This document shows, in pieces, positions 1-4,723 of a stretch of 8,246 nucleotides of DNA. The DNA comes from an uncultured Sphingomonadales bacterium (lineage in GTDB: Bacteria; Pseudomonadota; Alphaproteobacteria; Sphingomonadales; Sphingomonadaceae). The notes beneath the pieces are model-generated. The model searched no databases. It was not told the DNA's origin and was given only the letters and a program-made list of their open reading frames with translations. Positions within the stretch are counted from its first letter, which is position 1. Every line of letters starts with the position of its first letter. A program made the translations under genes and the position numbers. The DNA is taken from positions 1 to 8,246 of the forward strand of contig CALDKP010000136.1 of assembly GCA_937898535.1 (NCBI GenBank). The letters run 5' to 3'.

Positions 1-11
1 CCTTCCGATCT
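1..11. other. Illumina adapter remnant (not genomic)
   Basis: Bases 2-11 read CTTCCGATCT, the last ten bases of the Illumina adapter arm that abuts the insert. Base 1 is C where the adapter would have T. The leuS reading frame agrees: it is canonical up to Met-Gly of the HIGH region and then turns into non-family residues exactly where these bases begin. The matching adapter at the right end supports the same conclusion. Genomic sequence therefore starts at about base 12. Confidence 0.9.
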
Positions 12-195
12 CACCCATGGTGTAGTTGCGCACATGGCCAATATGGATGCGGCCCGATGGATAGGGAAACATTTCCAGGACATAGGCGCGTGGCTTGGTC
101 GAGTTATCGTCCGCAACAAAGCTGCTGCGTTCTTCCCAAATCTTTTGCCACCGCGCGTCGGCGACGTGCGGGTTAAAACGCTCAACATTCGTCAT
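12..195 (-). CDS. leuS: Leucyl-tRNA synthetase, N-terminal fragment (partial)
   Basis: Only the first 61 codons of a gene normally about 830-870 codons long are present; it runs off the left edge. The product starts MTNVERFNPHVADARWQK and carries the class I aminoacyl-tRNA synthetase signature: EMFPYPSGRIHIGH with HIGH at residues 51-54, followed by VRNYTMG. This arrangement is typical of LeuRS, which charges tRNA-Leu in the cytoplasm using ATP; HIGH helps bind ATP. The ATG at 193-195 is chosen because the residues right after it match the family N-terminus. It lies only 5 bases after the stop codon of the upstream lipoprotein gene, so the two are probably co-transcribed. No strong Shine-Dalgarno is visible, only a GGAT about ten bases upstream. 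The cut is an assembly end: bases 1-11 are adapter and must not be translated. Confidence 0.95.
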
Positions 196-200
196 AACAA

Positions 201-644
201 TTATCCGGTGATTGAAGACCGGCGAAGGTCACGTGCCTTGGTAAGGATGACCGCCTCAAGCTTTTGAACGGTTGCGGCACGCAGCGGTGCGGCGACCCAC
301 TGGCCATTTTGCGAGACTTCACGGCTGCCGGCGACGCGCAGGGCATCGGCACGCAAATCTTGATCAAGGATCGAAATGGTCAGTTTAACGCGTTCGCCAG
401 GGCTTTGCGGGTTCACATACCAATCGGTGACAATGACACCGCCCGACGAGTCGGTTTGCAGCAACGGCATGAAGGACAAGGCATCCAGCGATGCGCGCCA
501 CAGATAGCTGTTTACGCCGATCGTGGTGACTTGGCTGGCCGCGAGATCCGCCTTCGGACGCTCCCGTCCGCCACAGCCGGACAGCAGCCCCAAGCTTAAC
601 AGGCTGCCGGTCGCAATAATGAGTGCCAAGCGGTTGGTGCGCAT
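201..644 (-). CDS. DUF3576 family lipoprotein
   Basis: A 147-residue protein with a lipoprotein signal: Arg2 and Arg5, a hydrophobic stretch at about residues 6-21, then a lipobox LSG-Cys with Cys24 as the predicted lipidated residue. The mature part, about residues 40-142, has features I recognise as DUF3576: GVNSYLWRASLDALSFMPL, then GGVIVTDWY, GERVKLTISIL, LRADALRV, and a final helix with LEAVILTKARDLR. The biochemical role of this family is not known to me. It is found in Alphaproteobacteria, often just before leuS, as here. An envelope location (membrane-anchored, facing the periplasm) follows from the signal. The start at 642-644 is supported by an AAGGA ribosome binding site (651-655 on the complement), 6-7 bases upstream. 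The stop is 5 bases before the leuS ATG, suggesting one operon. Next to leuS one might expect LptE, but the motifs fit DUF3576 instead. Confidence 0.9.
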   Translation of the reverse strand: MRTNRLALIIATGSLLSLGLLSGCGGRERPKADLAASQVTTIGVNSYLWRASLDALSFMPLLQTDSSGGVIVTDWYVNPQSPGERVKLTISILDQDLRADALRVAGSREVSQNGQWVAAPLRAATVQKLEAVILTKARDLRRSSITG

Positions 645-763
645 AAAATGTCCTTGAACTATGAATATCGGAAACCTCTATAGCGGCTTGCTGTCCGGAG
701 CAAGCTTTCTGGCTGCTGAACGGCGCGCAATTAATGCTGTGCTCATCTTCGTCCCGCTAAGTG

Positions 764-792
764 ATTGTGGACATCATGCAACATTCGGTCAA
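764..792 (-). promoter_or_regulatory. Candidate sigma-70 promoter for lipoprotein-leuS
   Basis: On the minus strand TTGACC (787-792) and CACAAT (764-769) are separated by exactly 17 bases, matching 5/6 and 4/6 of the sigma-70 consensus. It would give a leader of roughly 110 bases before the ATG at 644. This is a by-eye match in a 247-base divergent spacer (645-891), where such matches also arise by chance. Confidence 0.3.
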
Positions 793-831
793 AAATCACG
801 TTATTCGAACGATAAAATGGATCGGCCTCTT

Positions 832-858
832 TTGAATCCCCAAAAGCAGGCGTATAGA
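832..858 (+). promoter_or_regulatory. Weak candidate promoter for the exported-protein gene
   Basis: TTGAAT (832-837) and TATAGA (853-858) on the plus strand each match 4/6 of the sigma-70 consensus, but the spacer is only 15 bases. A separate TAAAAT (813-818) has no good -35. Either could drive the gene at 892. Nothing else recognisable, such as a riboswitch, small RNA or palindromic operator, was found in the 645-891 spacer. Confidence 0.18.
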
Positions 859-891
859 AATTCCAGATAGAGGAGTCGGTAAGCGAATATC

Positions 892-1641
892 ATGGACGTG
901 AAGCGGGCATATAAGCGGAAATACGCGACTATTGCGGCAGCATTGCTAGCAACGGGTTCGCTCGCGGTGTCGCCTCTTGTTGTTCCTGCTTTTGCTGCAA
1001 AGGCTCTCTCGCAGGAGCCATCAACCGGGCCAAGCTGGATTTCGATGTTCACGCCTGCGGGTGGTGACAGTGTTTTGGCACAGAAATTCTCGGCCGCACG
1101 CATTGAACCAAATGCACGTTTCCCATTTACGCCCGTAAACGCCGGTGACAGCCGCACAATCACAGTCGCAGCGCGCGCAAATTCGCGTTTGACCGCTGGC
1201 GCCGTTTCCATCCGCAATGCGCTGGCATCTAGCGAAGTCGGTGCGGGCAAGGGTCTTCGTCTTTCGGCGGTGGACTATCGTTTGACAGCATCGAAGGGCT
1301 GGCAAGGCTTTGCTTTGCCTGCTGCACAGCGTCGCACAGTTAAAGCACCGTTGAGCGAGCTTGGAAAAAGCAGCTTCTCGTTGGATGAAACCGCAAGCAA
1401 ACCAAGCAAGTTCAGCACAAATATCAAATTGGACCAGAGCCGCGAATTGGCACCGCCAGCACGCGGCAGCGCAGCGTCGGGCGATTATAAGCTTGATGTG
1501 GGCGGAAGCTTCTCCATCAGCCGTAAAATCGACGTGACCGCCGGTGTCCGTTATGCCAGCGAAAATGACCGCGTCATTCCGTTGGCGGACAACCGCAAGG
1601 ACAGCGAAGCTGTCTATGTTGGAACCAAAATCCGCTTCTAA
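892..1641 (+). CDS. Exported protein of unknown function, outer-membrane-like C-terminus
   Basis: A 249-residue protein I cannot assign to a named family, though its style recalls conserved hypotheticals of sphingomonads. It has a clear Sec signal peptide: a basic N-terminus (KRAYKRK), a hydrophobic core and a likely cleavage after AFA at about residues 33-35. The middle is low in cysteine and rich in Ala, Ser and Arg. The last 50 or so residues show amphipathic beta-strand patterns (YKLDVGGSFSIS, IDVTAGVRYASE, EAVYVGTKIRF) and end in Phe, the usual last residue of BAM-inserted outer-membrane proteins. An envelope or outer-membrane location is therefore inferred. With perhaps three or four strands it is too small to be a full barrel alone. 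An in-frame stop at 880-882 excludes an upstream start. AGGAG at 871-875 is 16 bases from the ATG, unusually far; GTG at 898 is a less likely alternative. Its stop overlaps the stop of the convergent gene by 4 bases. Confidence 0.8.
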   Translation: MDVKRAYKRKYATIAAALLATGSLAVSPLVVPAFAAKALSQEPSTGPSWISMFTPAGGDSVLAQKFSAARIEPNARFPFTPVNAGDSRTITVAARANSRLTAGAVSIRNALASSEVGAGKGLRLSAVDYRLTASKGWQGFALPAAQRRTVKAPLSELGKSSFSLDETASKPSKFSTNIKLDQSRELAPPARGSAASGDYKLDVGGSFSISRKIDVTAGVRYASENDRVIPLADNRKDSEAVYVGTKIRF

Positions 1642-2186
1642 GCGGTCTTTTTCTTAAAAGCATCGATCGCCGCCCAACCGTGGATCAACCGCGGCGAGAG
1701 CATCTGTGCGTTTCGGCGGTTCATTCCGCCAAGCGCGATGATGCGGCTAGGCGAAGCCAGTTTTGCGAGCCGGTTAAAGGATAGCGGCCCGAGCGGTCGC
1801 GCGCCGGGGTGACTGTTTGTTGCGAAAATGGGTGATAGGAACACAAGGTCTGGGCGTGCGGCCTTCACGCCTGCAATTTCACGCGCATCATGGACTGGCG
1901 CGCTGTGGAGCAATCGCGACGAGCGACGGCTTCTTTGATGAAAACCATCGGCGTGCCAGCGTATCGCCGTCCGCTCGTCCCCCGCCAGCAGCAGAACATG
2001 CCCGCGCCGCCGACACATGTGCATGACCTGCCCGAACAGAAATTTTCGTGCCGCCGCATCCAAATGATAATGCCGGAAGATGACGCCCGATCGTGCGGGC
2101 AGCCGCTGAATGGCGGGCAACAGGTCATCCCCCAGACGTTCGTCGGTCATCAGCCAGATCTTCGGCAGGGGGTGGCTTCGCGGCAT
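1638..2186 (-). CDS. Thiamine phosphate synthase/TenI-like protein, degenerate
   Basis: A 182-residue protein resembling the ThiE/TenI (beta/alpha)8-barrel family, shorter than the usual 200-220 residues. Recognisable parts lie in the C-terminal half: HSAPVHDAREI (about 94-104), DLVFLSPIFATNSHPG (113-128) and IIALGGMN (149-156), then GWAAIDAF. ThiE joins the pyrimidine and thiazole phosphates to make thiamine phosphate; TenI-like relatives act as aminotransferase-type or thiazole tautomerase proteins. The canonical ThiE substrate loops (QLR-x-K, the Asn-Asp pair, and the GxHLGQ stretch) are not seen. In their places are VIFRHYHLD, LLLAGDERT and ADGFHQRS. So a classical ThiE activity is doubtful, and no other thiamine gene is nearby. 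The ATG at 2184-2186 has only a weak AGGCAG upstream. Its start lies 23 bases from the divergent yggS start, and its stop overlaps that of the convergent upstream-coordinate gene by 4 bases. Confidence 0.8.
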   Translation of the reverse strand: MPRSHPLPKIWLMTDERLGDDLLPAIQRLPARSGVIFRHYHLDAAARKFLFGQVMHMCRRRGHVLLLAGDERTAIRWHADGFHQRSRRSSRLLHSAPVHDAREIAGVKAARPDLVFLSPIFATNSHPGARPLGPLSFNRLAKLASPSRIIALGGMNRRNAQMLSPRLIHGWAAIDAFKKKTA

Positions 2187-2194
2187 AGTTCTGC

Positions 2195-2200
2195 CTATAG
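2195..2200. promoter_or_regulatory. Palindromic CTATAG, possible shared -10 element
   Basis: CTATAG lies almost at the centre of the 23-base gap (2187-2209) between two divergent start codons. It reads TATAGC rightwards and GCTATAGG leftwards, both resembling -10 hexamers. The ATGs are 9 and 8 bases away, about where transcription would begin, which would give leaderless mRNAs both ways. Neither gene has a good Shine-Dalgarno, in agreement. No convincing -35 is seen on either side. Confidence 0.25.
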
Positions 2201-2209
2201 CGTCGCGCT

Positions 2210-2896
2210 ATGCAGGAAGCGACACCAGAAACAACCGCCGGCCCTTTGGCCGCAATCCGTGAACGCATGGCCGCAGCCGCCAAGATGGCGCGGCGTGCGC
2301 CCGAAGACATTCATTTGATTGCCGTGTCGAAAACCCGTTCGGCCGAAGATATTGTGCCGTTGATTCACGAAGGCCAAATGCTCTTCGGTGAAAACCGCGT
2401 TCAGGAAGCGGCAACCAAATGGCCCGCGTTGAAGGAGCGCCACCCCGGCGTGCAATTGCATCTGATCGGGCAGCTTCAATCCAACAAAGCGGACGAAGCG
2501 GTTGCCTTGTTCGATATGATCCATTCGGTTGACCGGCTTTCGCTGGTGACGGCGCTTGGCAAGGCGATGGAAAAACAGGCGCGCTATATCCCGTGCTTCA
2601 TTCAAGTGAACATCGGCGCTGAAGAGCAAAAGGGTGGCTGCGCGGTTTCGGAGTTGCCGGCATTGATTGCGGCGGCAAAGGACAGCGGTGTTCCATTGGC
2701 GGGGCTGATGTGCATACCGCCAGCGTCGATTGAGGCCGCGCCATTTTTTGCGTTGCTGGCCGAATTGGCTGCGCGTCATAATTTGCCGCAACTGAGCATG
2801 GGCATGTCGGAAGATTTCGACACCGCGATCATGATGGGCGCGACCTATGTCCGCGTTGGCACAGCCTTATTTGGCGAACATAGCAGCCCCGTTTAA
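2210..2896 (+). CDS. yggS: YggS family PLP-binding protein (PLPBP)
   Basis: A full-length, 228-residue member of the YggS/PROSC family, which binds pyridoxal 5'-phosphate, has an alanine-racemase-like barrel without known enzymatic turnover, and keeps B6 and amino-acid pools balanced in the cytoplasm. Motifs in order: IAVSKTR with the PLP lysine at Lys41; FGENRVQEA (59-67); HLIGQLQSNK (84-93); SVDRLSL; CFIQVNI followed by an E-Q-K-G-G segment; GLMCIPP; SMGMSEDFD (196-204) and RVGTALFG, which binds the cofactor phosphate. All expected residues are present, so it should be functional. The ATG at 2210 gives the expected helix before the first strand; no Shine-Dalgarno precedes it. It is divergent from the ThiE-like gene (23 bases between starts), and its last 30 bases overlap the 3' end of pdeM on the other strand. 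The gene stands alone on the plus strand. Confidence 0.95.
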   Translation: MQEATPETTAGPLAAIRERMAAAAKMARRAPEDIHLIAVSKTRSAEDIVPLIHEGQMLFGENRVQEAATKWPALKERHPGVQLHLIGQLQSNKADEAVALFDMIHSVDRLSLVTALGKAMEKQARYIPCFIQVNIGAEEQKGGCAVSELPALIAAAKDSGVPLAGLMCIPPASIEAAPFFALLAELAARHNLPQLSMGMSEDFDTAIMMGATYVRVGTALFGEHSSPV

Positions 2897-3562
2897 GGCA
2901 AAGCGCGCATAGCCTGCCTTGGTTGCGACCAAGGCTTCAACCGTCTCGCCATCCGCCACGTCGCAGGCGCGCATAATCGCACTGTCCTGCACATCAAGTC
3001 CGCCGGTGAGTGCGCCAAATGCGGGCATGATGATTTTGCGCGCGCTTTTGACAAAGCACCGCCGTGCCACCATTCGCCCACGCAAGACCTGCCGGAATTT
3101 CGGGTGAAAATGCCCCGATATTTCAGGGTTGGGATCACCGCGTTGCGCTTCATGCCGAAATGTGATGCCTGACAGGCATATTTCATCGTGCGTTTTGCCG
3201 CCCCAGATACCCGACACCGCGCGGTCATGGTTCCCGGTAATCCACAGCCATTCGGTATCGCAGGTCAAGTCGACCAACAATGCCGCCGCCGATTCCGCCA
3301 GCCTCGCCTCGCCATCATCGTCGTGGAAATTATCGCCCAAGGATATGATTTTGGCTGGCCTATATTTGGTACAAAGTGCCGCGATGTCCTCAAGCGTTGC
3401 AATGCTGTCGTAGGGCGGCAGCATCTGCCCATTTAAGGCATAAGCGCTGGCCTTCTCCAAATGCAGATCCGACACAAGCAATGCATCTTGGGCAGCCCAA
3501 TATAAGGCAGCCTCACCGGCCACCTCAAACAACTGGCCCCCAAATTCAAAAGCATGCGACAT
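2867..3562 (-). CDS. pdeM: Ligase-associated DNA damage response phosphoesterase PdeM
   Basis: A 231-residue calcineurin-like metallophosphoesterase with all metal-binding motifs of the family: SDLHLEK (31-37), PPYD (49-52), LGDNFHD (75-81), TGNHD (109-113), RHE (136-138) and GHFHP (150-154). The PPYD and GD-x-FHD contexts, the RG and CF after GHFHP and the later IMPAFG-x4-GG are what I associate with PdeM, the phosphoesterase that co-occurs with a bacterial ATP-dependent DNA ligase, an exonuclease and a DEXH helicase. It presumably processes DNA ends or phosphodiesters in the cytoplasm; the exact substrate is not evident from sequence. The canonical GDSFHD is GDNFHD here. It is the last gene of a leftward run, 56 bases after the aspartic protease stop; the helicase partner is two genes upstream. 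An in-frame stop 12 bases before the ATG fixes the start, although no good ribosome binding site is visible. Its final 30 bases overlap yggS. Confidence 0.93.
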   Translation of the reverse strand: MSHAFEFGGQLFEVAGEAALYWAAQDALLVSDLHLEKASAYALNGQMLPPYDSIATLEDIAALCTKYRPAKIISLGDNFHDDDGEARLAESAAALLVDLTCDTEWLWITGNHDRAVSGIWGGKTHDEICLSGITFRHEAQRGDPNPEISGHFHPKFRQVLRGRMVARRCFVKSARKIIMPAFGALTGGLDVQDSAIMRACDVADGETVEALVATKAGYARFALNGAAMFAK

Positions 3563-3618
3563 CGTCTGCGGCTATGCGGATTGTCCACCGGTGGCGCAAG
3601 CCGTTGTCGGCTGCATTC

Positions 3619-4584
3619 CTATAATGCGAGTGCCATCCGCGTTCTGGGCTCCAGCGAAACGCCCTTTGGCGGATCGAAGCCAACGCGCCGGTTGCTGAAA
3701 TCAATCAGCACGCGGTCAAACAGTTTCAGCGCGTCCATGCCAAGCAAGATCGCTGGCCGATCCTGAAGGTTGAGTGCCGTGAACGCGTAATTGTCGGCGA
3801 AGGTCATCGGCATATCTTTAATGATCAGCCCCCCGACCTCGATTTCGCGAATTTGGGTATAGTCCCCGTTCAGGATCGTACCTGTTACACTGCGCATCTT
3901 CACCGGAATAAAATCAAAGACGCGATGGCGTCTGCGCAGCTTATCGCGCAGGGCGACATTGGCCATGCTGCTTTGCGCGCCGGTATCGAGAATGATGTCG
4001 ACCTTTATACCATCAATCCGCGCGCTCGATAATATCATCCGGCCCGCCTTGCGCCGCGCCTGCACGACAATCATACCATTTTCGAGCTTGGTCTTGCCGC
4101 GCGTTTTACGTGACGGCAGCACATCCATTGTCTGCTGTACGAAATCGAGATGCACCCGATTGTCCTCCAGACTGTCGATACCCAAAAGCCCATATGCGTC
4201 GAGGTTCGCGCGTTCCAGACCGGGTGCCTCAACGCCCTGCAAGTTAACGGACGCGGTGGAAATACTGTCGATGAAGAAGCTGTTGACCTGATATCGTCCC
4301 GATATGGTCGCGAGCGTCAGCGTTGGGCCCGCCTCTAACGCAAGCTTGCGCGCGAGGTCATTGGCAATGACGGTCCGTTCTGCACCGGTGTCGACGATGA
4401 ACGGGACGGCGTCGCTGCCGTTCACACGCACCTGCACCGTCATCCGGTCGCTACGGTCAATGCCGAACTGTTCGGTGATGGCAGCAACGTCCGATGCAGC
4501 ATCAGGCATAACCTGCGGCAGCTCCTGCGCCATTGCCGATGTGCTTAAAAATAGGCCGATGAATCCAAGCGCGCTGCGTTGCAT
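3619..4584 (-). CDS. Exported aspartic protease with two retropepsin-like domains
   Basis: A 321-residue protein with a Sec signal peptide (MQRSALGFIGLFLSTSAMA, cleavage after Ala19 before Gln-Glu). It contains two retropepsin-type halves in one chain. The first has FIVDTGAERTVI with the catalytic triad DTG at 65-67 and closes with GLLGIDSL at about 132-139. The second has DIILDTGAQSS with DTG at 200-202 and closes with ILLGMDALKLFDR. Each half thus has both the DTG loop and the hydrophobic-hydrophobic-Gly motif of the retropepsin fold, so the single chain could build a complete two-Asp active site, as a dimer of viral protease does. Bacterial members are annotated as aspartyl protease family; substrates are unknown. 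The start at 4584 is preferred over an in-frame ATG eight codons upstream because GGAGA (4591-4595) sits 6 bases before it and the signal peptide begins there. The gene lies between helicase and pdeM but is destined for the periplasm, so a shared pathway is doubtful. Confidence 0.9.
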   Translation of the reverse strand: MQRSALGFIGLFLSTSAMAQELPQVMPDAASDVAAITEQFGIDRSDRMTVQVRVNGSDAVPFIVDTGAERTVIANDLARKLALEAGPTLTLATISGRYQVNSFFIDSISTASVNLQGVEAPGLERANLDAYGLLGIDSLEDNRVHLDFVQQTMDVLPSRKTRGKTKLENGMIVVQARRKAGRMILSSARIDGIKVDIILDTGAQSSMANVALRDKLRRRHRVFDFIPVKMRSVTGTILNGDYTQIREIEVGGLIIKDMPMTFADNYAFTALNLQDRPAILLGMDALKLFDRVLIDFSNRRVGFDPPKGVSLEPRTRMALAL

Positions 4585-4590
4585 TTCAAA

Positions 4591-4595
4591 TCTCC
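4591..4595 (-). promoter_or_regulatory. Ribosome binding site GGAGA deciding the protease start
   Basis: On the minus strand GGAGA precedes the ATG at 4582-4584 by 6 bases, a good Shine-Dalgarno at good spacing. The alternative in-frame ATG at 4606-4608 lies upstream of it and would put Trp, Arg and His before the signal peptide, so it is rejected. Confidence 0.7.
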
Positions 4596-4604
4596 AATGC
4601 CGCC

Positions 4605-4633
4605 ACAATACGCCTCTTTACGGACAGCGACAA
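4605..4633 (-). promoter_or_regulatory. Candidate sigma-70 promoter for protease-pdeM
   Basis: TTGTCG (4628-4633 on the complement) and TATTGT (4605-4610) are 17 bases apart, each 4/6 to consensus. The predicted transcript would begin about 14 bases before the protease ATG, leaving room for the GGAGA site. With the 139-base gap after the helicase, it suggests the protease and pdeM may have their own promoter. The evidence is by-eye matching only. Confidence 0.35.
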
Positions 4634-4647
4634 GGCATGGCCCGTCG

Positions 4648-4718
4648 AACCGAATCCGCCTTTTGTCGAAGGGCGCCTGTCCACGGGTCACCCTTCGACG
4701 AAGCTCAGGGCTTCGGTT
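4648..4718. repeat. Nested inverted repeat (REP-like) between helicase and protease
   Basis: The inner arms are GTCGAAGGG (4665-4673) and CCCTTCGAC (4691-4699), a perfect 9-base pair around a 17-base loop. Outer arms AACCGAA (4648-4654) and TTCGGTT (4712-4718) pair with nearly the same centre. The right half, CCCTTCGACGAAGCTCAGGG (4691-4710), resembles a palindromic motif I associate with dispersed intergenic repeats of sphingomonads. There is no T-run after the stem on either strand, so an ordinary intrinsic terminator is unlikely. It could still end, slow or stabilise the helicase transcript, whose stop is at 4724. Confidence 0.6.
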
Positions 4719-4723
4719 TCTTT

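Noticed and set aside
201..644. LptE (LPS-assembly lipoprotein) next to leuS
   Set aside because: Position and lipobox would fit, but the conserved segments (GVNSYLWRASLDALSFMPL, TDWY, LEAVILTKAR) match DUF3576.
801..1250. A 149-codon open frame on the minus strand opposite the exported-protein gene
   Set aside because: The plus-strand gene has a signal peptide and a plausible C-terminal pattern. The antisense frame has neither and would run through the divergent promoter region.
2195..2791. A 198-codon open frame on the minus strand opposite yggS
   Set aside because: It is fully antisense to a complete YggS gene and its Arg/Gln/His-rich composition is that of a shadow frame.
4665..4699. 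An intrinsic terminator after the helicase
   Set aside because: The stem is good, but the minus strand continues with AAAAGG and not a T-run, and the plus strand also lacks one.
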